Shown piece after piece: positions 24,919-35,831 of a stretch of DNA of 64,000 nucleotides. Under the pieces are notes generated by a model that was not told the origin of the DNA, ran no database searches, and saw only the letters and a list, made by a program, of their open reading frames with translations. The stretch comes from Siphonodentalium dalli (Eukaryota; Mollusca; Scaphopoda; Gadilida; Siphonodentaliidae), in NCBI GenBank assembly GCA_032622095.1, contig CP136065.1, positions 92,761,343 through 92,825,342 of the forward strand. The letters are read 5' to 3'. Every line of letters starts with the position of its first letter. Position 1 is the stretch's first letter. The translations under genes and the position numbers were made by a program.

Positions 24919-25174
24919 ATAAGAATCACACAACAGGCTCATGTCTGGATACAGACATGCTCATGTCTGGACACAGACATAAGAATCACACTACACGCTC
25001 TTTATCAACGACACTGCGGATACGAACGCTCTTCAACTATCACGCGATTAACCCAACAATTCCAAAGACGGCGGTAGTGGGAATGGAGAATGAATGCTCG
25101 GAGCTTCTCAAAAGCAATGCGACGACACTGTCCGTATTTTTATCCTTAGATAGGAAGTTTGAGCTCAATCGGTG

Positions 25175-25790
25175 GAGCCGTTTTCGAGTCTATACAGGTT
25201 ATACAGATATATATATATATGGATATATTCCGTTGTTCTCAAAATATATAGTAGACTAGCCGATGAGCCCGACGTTGTCCGGGCTATTCAAAAACCAAAT
25301 TTCAAGTCGATAGCTATTCAAAATCCAAATTTCAAGTATATAGCTCCACCCGTTTCCGAGATCTCGTCTGCGCATGCGTGAATCTGGCGTCGCACGGGCT
25401 CGGCGACCCGATAAAATTCGTATCCGGGGCAAGATACATTCACATAGCAAATTTCAAGTCGATAGTTCCACCCGTTTCCGAGATCTCGTCTGCGCATGCG
25501 CGAATCTGGCGTCGCACGGGCTCGGCGACCCGATAAAATTCGTATACGGGCAAGGTACATTCACATAGAAAATTTCAAGTCGATAGCTCCAACCGTTTCC
25601 GAGATCTCGTCTGCGCGTGCGCGAAGCGGGCGCCGCACGGGCTCGCCAATACGACAACGTCGACCGCCTGGTCAAACTACACACACGTACCAAGTTTCGT
25701 CCCGATCGGTCGAGAATCGTAGATTTGTATAAATGACAGACAGACAAGACAAACAGATAGACAGAGGTCTTCAAAATATATATGAGATAT
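25175..25790 (-). mobile_element. Helitron/pearl-like element, inverted relative to 4374-6732
   Basis: The minus strand carries the same 122-bp core (three copies), a GTCT microsatellite near 25735-25765, and at 25256-25259 the hairpin GCCCGGACAACGTCGGGC, CATCGG and CTAG-T ending. Confidence 0.75.
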
Positions 25791-26970
25791 GATGATGTGA
25801 CAGTTTCCAGTCAGATTCCTTCAACTTCTAAGATGACTACTGTGAATCTCCAGACTGCAACTGACCTACCAGCACCAATAATGGTTGCTGCGACTAGCGG
25901 TGATCCTGGTCAGTTAAGATCTCGATTCCATCAGTTGTCTAACATTGATATACACGACTTTAACTAGCAACGAAATAACAATAACACAAGGAGAAAAACC
26001 ACGGCTGACATGAAGTTATTTCAGATATTTCTACTCAACAAGAATGAGTTTATTCCTCAAGGTATGCTTTGCCAATAGTTATCAAATTTCATTCTCTCGG
26101 CCAGAAAGACAGACGGCTCTGAATATGAACCCACAACTCTCCGAGCATATTATTCAACCATTGACAGGTACTTAAGTGACAAACAATGCCCTATTTCAAG
26201 TGTTAGTGACCACCAGTTTTCCAAATTCAGACAGACACTCAAAAAACAATTCGAAACATTTAAAAGGAATGGGCAAGGGAAACAAACCATTAGCCGCAGA
26301 ACATTGGCAGATGATGACATCGATACATTTTATGCTGCATATGTTTTGGGTCCAGCAATCCAACACCTGTGATGAACTCCGTGTGGTTCATGTATACATC
26401 ATATTTGGGGATGACGACTGGAGAAGAAACCCACTATCTAAGATGGGGTCATATTCAGCTACGCATGGACTGAAATGTTTCATATACACACAGGAGCGTC
26501 ACACCAAAACTCGGATAGGGGAGAATCCTAGGAAAATAAGGCAAACCAAACCAGGACTTATTCAACTGGAGATACAGTCAGAGATCCGGTTATGATATAT
26601 GAGCTCTACTCTAGACAACGACCCAATGACACAAAAGACCCCGACAGCCCATTTGTCCTTGATATCAACCAAAATGGGATGGCAGAATGGAAATCTATAC
26701 ATGGTATAAATGGAATGGCGTAGGGATAAATTTTATTTATAACATTATGACGAAGATGTTGAAAGATGCTGGCATAGTAAATAATGCATAAAATGAAGAC
26801 GTCGGTGTTGAAACAGAATGGGAAAACGTGACAAATGAATAACAGTGTTCGCAAACGTATGGTTCAGAACTTAAATGGTGAAGGCATCCCACCACATCAA
26901 ATTATTAAAATATCCGGTAATCTAGTTTGATCGCAACGTTTCAAACCATACATATATATCACTTGCGATT
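25790..26970 (+). pseudogene. Crypton-like tyrosine recombinase remnant
   Basis: Frames in order read TRRKTTADMKLFQIFL, SNFILSARKTDGSEYEPTTL, RAYYSTIDRYLSDKQCP, then MIYELYSRQRPNDTKDPDSP, and NNSVRKRMVQNLN followed by GIPPHQIIKISGN. This is the order of the Crypton / KIAA1958-type (DUF3504) recombinase. The usual catalytic H-S-x-R is N-S-V-R here, and several stops and frameshifts interrupt the gene, so it is inactive. It starts immediately after the Helitron-like element. Confidence 0.75.
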
Positions 26971-27253
26971 TCACGAGGTTGCGACTGACGCAGGTAAACG
27001 CATCTGATTTCGAAACTGTTTGAAATCTTCCCATTGCCCAGTCAAACAAATGCGATAATATTCCTACAGAAGCCTTCTGCAGGGAGGTGCATTTTATCGG
27101 AAGAAGAAGAACACTGAAAAACTAATTTAATAAACACACATCGGGGTGTGAATTCTCATTGGTCGCCCCGGTGAATTATTACACCCTGGCTAGTGGCCAC
27201 TAGACTACTGATCCAATCCATTTAGAATAGGTTACCATTCATGCATGTGAAGG

Positions 27254-27389
27254 AACAGTTAGGAAAAATCAAAGCCCAAGGGGGGCGGGATGCAAATTGA
27301 ATTACGCAAACTTTGATTTGGTGTAGTTTGGTAGGTGTGTGCTATTGTAAATTATAGGGTGGATACCCGACCCTCTAGCCACGTGACTG
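27254..27389. repeat. Right terminal part of the composite hAT-like insertion
   Basis: AATCAAAGCCCAAGG and ACCCTCTAGCCACGTGACTG match the terminal region of the hAT-like family (compare 43450-43583 and the inverted start at 975). Confidence 0.6.
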
Positions 27390-27486
27390 GTCATGGCGCG
27401 GGCAGAGCCAAACGCATACACATCTTTGGTGGTACTTGTACCAGTGTGACATGCATTGATATCGACGCCGACTGTTTTACCCGAGC
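27390..27486 (-). pseudogene. Decayed FTP exon B2, 5' part
   Basis: Follows a usable acceptor (TTTTGATTTTATAG). Reads VDINACHTGTSTTKDVYAF, clearly paralogous to VCHTDTDVAKDVYTF of exon B1. Even the upstream intron (GAACG..TTGTTG..CATGCAACAT-like) matches that of B1. About 20 residues near its start are missing compared with B1. It is broken at 27390 by the hAT-like insertion and continues at 21632. Confidence 0.75.
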
Positions 27487-28366
27487 CTATAAAATCAAAA
27501 TATATTACTGTGATGTTGGATGTTGATTCAACAAAATTTAGAAGACGTTCATTTAAGAAATTACTTGAAGATCGATTGGGATCATTGGATTTTGACCGTC
27601 AGAGTAATTAAACAAAATGTGCGAATCCCGTAAATATATATAGATGACGGGAAAATATTTTTTTGACGGTGTTATTAACCCTTTTCGATTTAGAAAATTT
27701 CAACATTTTTTTTAATTTCTTTAACAAAGCGGCATCGACTTGCCACGTTGTCGGGGGACACTGTTGTCGGCTCACCTTTTATTTTTTCTAAATAAATAAC
27801 ATATACATATATCGGTATAATGGTGAACGTATTTTCAACAAACGTTAGATGGTGTTTGATGTTCATATGTGGATGCATATGCGAGTGAATATGGATGAAA
27901 AATCGTGTTTGTGTGTATATGTTGATATTTTTCCTACCAAATTTGGAAGTTCAAACGAGCTACATTATTATACCCGTTTCACGTACAGTACATATGATAT
28001 TGCCATAACCATTCGAAGCTTGCTACATGAAGCTCTGTTCTGATCGACCTTTGCATGTGACCTTGATCCATCCGTGGGTTATAATATACCATCGACTACA
28101 ATGTGTATGTATGTAAGCAAACTTGGTTCCAACCAAGTGGATGTTGGTGCAATACAGTATTCCTACATCCCCTCAGAAATGTCAAGGTGATTGCATCACG
28201 ACAGAGCAAACCCATACGTATAAGCCCAACCTCGTGAGCCTTTCGAAAATATAAGATAATTCCATTGGTATGATGTGTGCTTTAAACTCAATGTATACAG
28301 CCTTGTTTTTATAGCGGTTGCTCACATATACAGTATATCAACTATGATTATACATAACATACTCAC
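27487..28366. other. Receptor intron between FTP half A and exon B2
   Basis: Contains a repeat piece at 27560-27640 (GAAGATCGATTGGGATCATT) also seen near 43790 and, inverted, near 44400. No exon recognised. Confidence 0.5.
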
Positions 28367-28570
28367 ATCCTCGGTTATAGAGATCAACCTGGCGTATTCC
28401 GTAATCGGCTCCCAGGTTAACATACCACCAGGGTCGATTCCAATCATCCGAATGAACACCAGACGTGAAGCTCCACTCTCTGTCCCCATCAACGCCCCCT
28501 TCCTTGTGAAAAATTGCGCCTGGCCATGGCTGGGAAATGCCTGTATCCGTCTTGTTTAGAGCTACGTTGT
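28367..28570 (-). CDS. FTP lectin domain exon, N-terminal half (A)
   Basis: The acceptor has an excellent pyrimidine tract (CTTTTCTTCCCAG) and the donor is consensus gtgagt. Length is 204 nt, phase 1 to 1. The product starts NVALNKTDTGISQPWPGAIF and contains GGVDGDREW and NRPWWYVNLGADYGIRQVDL then YNRG. The N-V-A-L-N-K start, the V-D-G-D core and W-W-x-V-x-L-G are signature blocks of FTP (fucolectin-like) domains. It joins in frame to exon B1 at 21404 to complete the domain. Confidence 0.85.
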
Positions 28571-28694
28571 CTGGGAAGAAAAGTGTAAATATACTGGGCT
28601 CGGAAATATGGTGTTAATTTTTCTGGACATGATATATTCTCCATGTTCCACAGAAGAATCTGTCAACAATCTGTTAGGATGTTCTTTATTTGTT

Positions 28695-29209
28695 CTATCC
28701 ACGAAATTTCACTGACGAAGCATCGCATACTTTCATGGATAGTAAATACAAAATTTTGCAAAATCTGTTCTGATTGATATTCTTAATTTTCACAATACGC
28801 AGGTTGATTGTGTATTCCATAGGCAGCCCACCGCTCTCGCCATATAACATATAATTGGGGGTAGACGACCTCAGATGGAGAACGTTTCTTATAAATGTTC
28901 TGTGTATAACTTCAAACATATCATTATTCCCTGATCCCCATACCTCACAACAATACAGCATGATTGTCAACACTTGTGCGTCAAATAATTCAAAGTTATT
29001 TTTTAAAAGAACAAGCAGTGGGTTCTCGATTTTGAAATAATGGAAGACATTGCACCCGAGTACGAGCCTGATTTTGTATGAATAATTCCAAGACAGTTAA
29101 AGTTCTTGACTTCTTCAATTTTCTGACCTTTGTGTGTAAATGTCCTATTTTTAGGCAAACTTCGTTTAGAAATCAACAGTATTTTGGTTTTCTCAATGTT
29201 CACATTTAA
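28695..29209 (-). pseudogene. LINE reverse-transcriptase remnant (C-terminal part)
   Basis: The minus strand reads NVNIEKTKILLISKRSLP, GQKIEEVKNFNCLGIIHT, then MLYCCEVWGSGN and STPNYMLYGESGGLPMEYTI. These are the distal reverse-transcriptase and C-terminal blocks of CR1/jockey-type LINEs. It is split by the MITE at 29210-29791; the upstream part (LQKALSSFQRYCDMWKL) resumes at 29792-29870. Degenerate. Confidence 0.75.
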
Positions 29210-29791
29210 AGGGGTACTGTACGCCAAATGTTGTTGTTGGTTTCTATAGTCTCCGAGTCGGAGAATAAGGTAAAAAATTTCCATTATTTGAATGTCTGTT
29301 GAGTACGAAGTAGTGTTACGGATGGCAAATTTACCGGAATGCAAAAATACAAATTGTCGTTGTCGAGTAATTTTTGTACAGTTTTCAACCAAATGAATCA
29401 AATAAAAGTTATATTATATGCATACTAGTCCCATATAATCATTTCAGTTATTGTATCGTCGCTAGTCAGTGAGTGGCTTGGGTGTTCTCCCCGTATCATC
29501 ATAATTTTTAAAGCGATCGTGTGTGCGATCGGTTTAACAATCCAGTATCCCTCAATTACTTTATTTGATTACGGAAAATCGTAATTTAATTGACGCCATT
29601 TTATGGCTCCAGTCATAAATTCAATTTATATCAAATTATTAACTTTTAAGTTATTAAATTTTAAGATAGCCTATTAACCTGAGCGTTTACAGAATACATC
29701 TTCGACTCAAATTACTTATGTTTCTATATATTATCGATATTAGATCGTTGTTGTCACCGGAAATTTAATGAAAATGGCGTACAGTACCCCT
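29210..29791. mobile_element. TTAA-type MITE (582 bp) inserted in a LINE
   Basis: Termini are AGGGGTACTGTACGCCA and its perfect inverse, flanked by TTAA at 29206-29209 and 29792-29795. Removing the element and one TTAA restores the LINE reading frame ...CDMWKL|NVNIEK.... piggyBac-type targeting is inferred. The right 413 bp recur at 30532-30944 because of the later duplication. Confidence 0.9.
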
Positions 29792-30324
29792 TTAACTTCC
29801 ACATATCGCAGTACCTTTGGAAGCTACTAAGTGCTTTCTGCAAATGTAACGGCGTTTCAGCCATAAGTACGGTGTCAATTAGAAAAATAAAAATATTTCA
29901 CCTATCCTTGTTACAAAGTTACATTTGGAAGTCGTTTCAAAAATGCGACGTGATTTTATCACAAAGTTACAAATGCTTATCAAAAAATAACTCCTACTAG
30001 AAATATGGTAATATTTCACCCGTCCTTGTTTAAAAAGGGTTACAAAGTTACATTTGCCAATCGTTTCAAAGTTACAAATGCTTATCAGAGATTAGCTCCA
30101 ACTATAAAAATGAAAATATTTGGAGCCCGTGCAGTTTAAGCCTAAGTCAACTATACCTGATTCATGTGCAGATGAAGAACGGTCCACATATGTCCCAACA
30201 TCCATATTGTATGCCAGAATCCAAGGATTTAGGCACAAACCCATTTTATATGATGTGCCCTTAAAATGGTGAACCCCAAATTTGAGCCCGTGCAGTGTAC
30301 ACTTAAGTCAACTATACCTGAGTC
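29379..30324 (+). repeat. Tandem duplication, copy A (946 bp)
   Basis: Identical by eye to 30532-31477 over its whole length. It starts inside the MITE and ends inside a 160-bp tandem array. The junction filler is at 30322-30535. Confidence 0.9.
29792..29870 (-). pseudogene. LINE remnant upstream of the MITE
   Basis: On the minus strand it reads LQKALSSFQRYCDMWKL, contiguous with NVNIEKTKILL across the MITE. Duplicated at 30945-31023. Confidence 0.7.
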
Positions 30325-30535
30325 TGTGCTCGTACATAGGGGTTCCTAGGAACGGGCGATATTTTCATCGGGTCAGTTTTTCCGCCCGAGGTGACATTCA
30401 CCTTGAAACGGGTACCCACAAACAAATGATATACATATATGTGTGTGTCCTTTATAAACTCGAAAACGGCTCTACCGATTGAGTCCAAACTTGCTACCTA
30501 GGGCTACTTTTGTCCGGGAAGTCTCACGGACCAGT
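30322..30535 (-). repeat. 214-bp inverted templated insert from 24705-24918
   Basis: Exact reverse complement of 24705-24918. The junctions share 3 bp (GTC) on the left and 4 bp (CAGT) on the right with the ancestral flanks. It lies precisely between the two copies of the 946-bp duplication. Confidence 0.9.
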
Positions 30536-31477
30536 TTTCAACCAAATGAATCAAATAAAAGTTATATTATATGCATACTAGTCCCATATAATCATTTCAG
30601 TTATTGTATCGTCGCTAGTCAGTGAGTGGCTTGGGTGTTCTCCCCGTATCATCATAATTTTTAAAGCGATCGTGTGTGCGATCGGTTTAACAATCCAGTA
30701 TCCCTCAATTACTTTATTTGATTACGGAAAATCGTAATTTAATTGACGCCATTTTATGGCTCCAGTCATAAATTCAATTTATATCAAATTATTAACTTTT
30801 AAGTTATTAAATTTTAAGATAGCCTATTAACCTGAGCGTTTACAGAATACATCTTCGACTCAAATTACTTATGTTTCTATATATTATCGATATTAGATCG
30901 TTGTTGTCACCGGAAATTTAATGAAAATGGCGTACAGTACCCCTTTAACTTCCACATATCGCAGTACCTTTGGAAGCTACTAAGTGCTTTCTGCAAATGT
31001 AACGGCGTTTCAGCCATAAGTACGGTGTCAATTAGAAAAATAAAAATATTTCACCTATCCTTGTTACAAAGTTACATTTGGAAGTCGTTTCAAAAATGCG
31101 ACGTGATTTTATCACAAAGTTACAAATGCTTATCAAAAAATAACTCCTACTAGAAATATGGTAATATTTCACCCGTCCTTGTTTAAAAAGGGTTACAAAG
31201 TTACATTTGCCAATCGTTTCAAAGTTACAAATGCTTATCAGAGATTAGCTCCAACTATAAAAATGAAAATATTTGGAGCCCGTGCAGTTTAAGCCTAAGT
31301 CAACTATACCTGATTCATGTGCAGATGAAGAACGGTCCACATATGTCCCAACATCCATATTGTATGCCAGAATCCAAGGATTTAGGCACAAACCCATTTT
31401 ATATGATGTGCCCTTAAAATGGTGAACCCCAAATTTGAGCCCGTGCAGTGTACACTTAAGTCAACTATACCTGAGTC
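30532..31477 (+). repeat. Tandem duplication, copy B (946 bp)
   Basis: Identical by eye to 29379-30324 at an offset of 1153 bp. Includes the right 413 bp of the TTAA MITE (30532-30944). Confidence 0.9.
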
Positions 31478-31969
31478 ATGTTCAGAAGCAGGAGATTCCA
31501 GATATGTCCCAACATATATTCCCAGAATCCAAAGATTTAGGCACTTACCCATTTTCTATGATGCATGGGCCCTTTAAATGGTGAACCCCAAATTTGAGCC
31601 CATGCAGTTTAAACCTACGCCAACTATATCTGAGTCATGTACAGGTGCAGGACGGCCCAGAGATGTCCCAACATCCATATTATATTCCCAGAATAAAAAA
31701 TTTGGCGCCTACCCATTTTCTATGATGGGTCCTTAAATATTTGAACCCCAATTTGGAGCCCGCGCAGCGAAAACCTAAGTCAACTGTACCTGAGTCATGT
31801 AGAAGATACAGGAGGGTCCAGATAATTGCCAACTTCCATATTACACGCCCAGAATACAAAATATAGGCACATAACTATTTTCTATGAAGGGCCCTTAAAA
31901 TGGTGAACACGAAATTTGAGCCCGTGCAGTTTAAACCTTTAAGAAAATTGCAATATCTCTTGGCGATTA

Positions 31970-32430
31970 ACAGATAATATCATTAGTTACGGACATTGAT
32001 TTGGTTGCTGTTGAAGCCAAATATCACAAGTGTCTGTCGTCATTCAAGAATCGGTAAAGTAGTCAACAACGTCAGGCTCACAAACCAACGAAATATTTTG
32101 CAGTCACGCGTTTTTGCAGAATTAGTGTCGTTTTTAGAACACGAGGTTGCCAATGGAAACTACATTCTCAAACTGCTGGAAAAAATACTCTTCTTGGAAT
32201 CACTGAACTAAATGGTTTCCATAGGCGACAGTGTTAACGTTTCGACCAAATTCACTGAATTGAAGCCTGCAGGCCATACCAGTGTTGTTTACCCAGCTGA
32301 TCACGAAAATGCAAGAAAAATCATAGGTCATGTGTTTACTTTTTAAAATAAATCCCCACGTGTACGACAGGGCTATCTCACAGCCAAATTTGATCTGGAA
32401 AAAAACCAGAACTACAGCAGCTAGTTAAAT
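31970..32430 (+). pseudogene. Degenerate fragment of a repeat-borne ORF
   Basis: Frames read DLVAVEAKYHKCLSSFKNR, then VFAELVSFLEHEVANGN, interrupted by stops. A protein with a DLVAxEAKYH block followed by such an AFxELxxFI block recurs in invertebrate repeats; I cannot name its family with certainty. Not a functional gene. Confidence 0.4.
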
Positions 32431-32684
32431 AAATTTCCCGCTCACAAAAATCCATTCCCTCATTAATTCACCAGTTTAAATTATTACCGCCACACAGTGG
32501 GTGTACACTGGTGTAGAGTTTCTCATATTGTGTGGTCGATCGATAATCCACTGAGCGATTGTATTATTATGGTTATGTCGTACTTGAGTATAAATCGTAC
32601 CGATATTTACGATAGTACGACAAAGTTTAGCACATGTGTTTACGTCACCGGTGTAATTGTGGGGACATGTTTCTAGTATGAAGG

Positions 32685-33345
32685 TTCGCTATCCCGAATG
32701 TCCGCTATTCCGAAGGTTCTCTATTCCGAAGGTTTTTGGTATTTTTAGGTTAATTCTATATTCTAAAGTATTGATACTAATTTGAGAGGGTTCATTTTCA
32801 CAAAGATTCTTTTTATGGAGTGTGCGCTCACATCCGAACTGATCCTGCGCGCATACCGATACAGATACAGGAGGAAATAACTTAACTTAGAACATTAAAT
32901 TTGATTTTGTTTTGTTTTCGTGGGTTTTCTTGAGATTTAATTTCATTACGTGGGCCCGTATCGTTGAATTCTTGGCATATAATATGAATGTTGTGGTATA
33001 TATGGACCCTCCCGCATTTGGACATGACACAGGTACAGTTGACTTAAGTGATGTCCTGTGTGGGCTCCAATTTGGAGTTCAATATTTTAAGGGCCAAATT
33101 TAGAATTTTATGGGTCCATACCTTTGAACTCTGGGCATATAATATGAATATGGGGGGGATGTCTCTATTCCGAAGGTTCACTATCCCGAAGGTCCACTAT
33201 TCCGAAATTTCTCTGAATGTTCGCTATTCCGAAGGTTCACCAATCCGAAGGTTCGTTATTCCGAAGGTTCTGTGTTCCGAAGGTTTTGGTTGTTTTAAGA
33301 TTAATTCTATATTCTAAAGTATTGAGAGGGTTCATTATCACGAAG
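32685..33345. repeat. TATTCCGAAGGTTC short tandem repeats
   Basis: Clusters of CTATTCCGAAGGTTC-like units occur at 32685-32740 and 33165-33290. Each is followed by a shared AGATTAATTCTATATTCTAA-like region and TTCTTTTTATGGAG. TTCCGAA and TTCGGAA give the units local palindromic character. Two copies of one dispersed element are likely. Confidence 0.75.
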
Positions 33346-33679
33346 ATTCTTTTCATGGAGGAAATAACTTAAAACATTAAATGTGATTTTGTTTTGTTTT
33401 CGCGGGTTTTCTTGATGTCATTACGTATGACCTTATTTCTCATTACATATTCACGCCAAGCAGCCCACACAATTGCTATGTTTCCATGCGATTTAATGTG
33501 ATTGCGTGTGACCTAATATCTCAATAATCTGAGGCAAGGGTACGCCTGCTAAAGGCGAATTATAACAGTTGGGGCTATAACGCTCAATGCATACTGGAGG
33601 CTATAACAAACTGCGCAGCAGAATATCGCTGAATGGATTAGTATGAGATGAGCCTAACTGCGATTGTGACTTTGTTTAA

Positions 33680-33830
33680 AGGCCCACTTAATTTTCGAGT
33701 CATTCATTTTTTTTATAGTATATACGGTTTTAATAACAATTTATGCAGTTTTTTTCCACTGACCATTTGACCCCCCCCCCCCCCCCCCACCCCCCCCCCC
33801 CCCCCCCCAGAAAATCAAATCTACCCCAAC
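33680..33830. repeat. MITE end fragment and C-rich tract
   Basis: TTTAAAGGCCCACTTAATTT at about 33677 matches the terminus of the 40852-41280 MITE. A run of about 40 almost uninterrupted C follows at 33769-33809. Confidence 0.6.
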
Positions 33831-34573
33831 ATGTGCAAACATGTATATTGGTGATCGCAACGCTTTGTATGCACTTTAAAAAAAATGACAACTAGTCATT
33901 ACCTCGAATTTGAAAAAGATGCAAATGAGATGAGCGAGATACCAGCATATAACTGTTTTCTGATACCATTGGAGGAGAAATTTTTTAATACATGGGATAG
34001 TTCTGCAGTAAAAATTTGCCAGATAAGCGATCGCAGGGTAGAATTATGCAATCGACTGGTAGACACTGACATAGTCGGCATCATTAAGAGGGTTAATGGG
34101 GTCAATATCACATGTAAACCAAGACAGTGGTTATCCAAAATTGTTTTATGTGGATTATACTACTCATGTATATATGCTTTGGATATTAAGGTTAATCCAT
34201 ATTCTATAAAATGAGAGAAAATTGAAGTTGTGAGTCTGAAAATACATATTTGGAAAAAAAATGACATGCAAATTTTTTCCGACAACCCCCCCCCCCCCCA
34301 AATGAATAAGGAACAAAATTACATGTAAATTTTTTACGCCTATGTACCCCCCCCTCCCCACCACCGGTACGTTGTGTCCCGCAGTTTTTTCCGCCCCCCC
34401 CCCTGATTTATGCCATAAAATTTGAATAAAATACTATAATTCATCACCATTTGAAACGCAGAATACTTCTATCTCCTAGTTTGAAACACCTTTAAAATAC
34501 CGCGTCGTATATCTAGCAATTAGCAACCCAACATGTCCTCTTCGGCTTTCCATAGATTTCAACGTAATTTGAT
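33831..34573. other. Receptor intron, unassigned
   Basis: An open frame at 33885-34214 (+) and its antisense show no recognisable features. C-rich tracts occur at 34287-34300 and 34394-34403. No exon called. Confidence 0.4.
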
Positions 34574-35122
34574 ACTTATGTGTATTTGTGTCCTGGAAGT
34601 GTTTTGGACGGGTCAAATCGTGACCCCGACCTGACCTTGACCTTTAAAACTGTCAATGCAAGGTCAATTTGGGTAAAACGGACAAATTTCGGCGAAATTT
34701 AATACCTAGGGAAACTTTTGTCCGGGGATAGTTTTGAACGGGTCAAATCGTGACCTCGGCGTGACCTTGACCTTCAATGTGGTCAATCAAAGGTCAAATC
34801 GGATAAAACGGATGGATTTCGACGAAATTTGATACTTATGTGTATTTGTGTCCTGGAAGTGTTTTGGACGGGTCAAATCGTGACTCCGACCTTACCTTGA
34901 CCTACAAAATTGTTCACTACAGGTCAAGTGGGTAAAACGGACGGATTTCGACGAAATTTGATACCTAGGGGTACCTTTCTCCGGGTGGGGGTGTTTTGGA
35001 CTGGTCAAATCATGACCCTGACCTGACCTTAACTTTCGAAATAGTCAATTGAAGGTCAAATCGCGCCTTTCACCGGAAATCAGATGGGAAACAGCCCGGG
35101 CGAAGTCGGGCCCATCAGCTTG
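34574..35122 (+). mobile_element. Helitron/pearl-like element with TTGACC core, plus orientation
   Basis: Four core units of about 120 bp (GGTCAAATCGTGACCCCGAC..) are inverted copies of those at 23900-24800. The end has hairpin GCCCGGGCGAAGTCGGGC, CATCAG and CTTG at 35119-35122 (variant of CTAG). Confidence 0.65.
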
Positions 35123-35154
35123 TGTAATAAAGAAGACAGTTTGAAGAAAGTAAT

Positions 35155-35300
35155 GTCCGACACTCCGACCACTCCTTTCGTGGACCCCCCCCCCCCCATT
35201 CATTGGACCGCCCGTGGAATATAGGCTCTATACTGAGGGGCGCGGTAATATTAGCGCCCAAATGGAATAGCAAACCCATCGTGCACCTCCCGACAAACAC
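35155..35300. repeat. Direct repeat, left copy (pairs with 35832-35965)
   Basis: Shared sequence runs from CCGACACTCCGACCACTCC across a poly-C tract to GGAATAGCAAACCCATCGT. Second copy about 680 bp away. Confidence 0.8.
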
Positions 35301-35831
35301 AACGACAGCCAATTCGAGAATTGGCGAATGGGATTCTAGCGTACTATTCAGAATCCTATTGGAAACCCGTCCCCCTCGATCCCTCCCCGGGATTAAAAGT
35401 CAAATGACGTGCGGGTCTGATAGAGGACCCGCCAGTGGTCAAGATCCCCAATCCGGCACCCCCTCCCATCGACATGCAGAGAGTTAATGCGAAAACAAAC
35501 GAATCGGACTCTGGCTCCCAATTGGATTCCAGAGTCCGAATAAAAATACGACCCTATTGGATCCCCCCCCCCCCCCGGTGTGTACTATATATAATTTGAA
35601 CTGGGGATCGGGTAGAGAATTTGCGGATCGACATGATTCCAAATTGTCCACTCCCTCCCACCAACACACTGTGCTTTATTAAGGAAACAACGCGAACCGC
35701 ACTCTGGCTTTCCAGAGTCCTATTCAAAAATCAGAAACGCTCTTCATGGAACCTCCCATGTTTTTCTGAATTTAATCATCGGGATATTGCTTCCATGTGG
35801 TTTGATGCCCACACATAGTTTCATATTCAGA

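Larger units (their letters stand above)
21633..27389. mobile_element. Composite hAT-like insertion (5.76 kb) inside an FTP exon
   Basis: The left end reads atGGGACGTGGC and the right end, inverted, CAGTCACGTGGC. Both are variants of the CAGGGACGTGGC terminus at 975. They are flanked by gtcatgga (21625-21632) and gtcatggc (27390-27397), a 7/8 match to an 8-bp target duplication. The two flanks are the two halves of one FTP exon (B2). The interior holds Helitron-like repeats and a Crypton remnant, so it grew by later insertions. No hAT transposase was seen. Confidence 0.65.
30120..31940. repeat. Degenerate tandem array, about 160-bp unit
   Basis: Phrases GAGCCCGTGCAGTTTAA, GTCAACTATACCTGAGTCAT and TGTCCCAACATCCATATT recur at about 160-bp spacing. 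The array is interrupted by the 214-bp insert and partly duplicated with copy B. Confidence 0.8.

Noticed and set aside
26176-26595. 139-residue + open frame as an independent gene
   Set aside because: It is one frame of the broken Crypton-like gene; the recombinase blocks lie in alternating frames around it.
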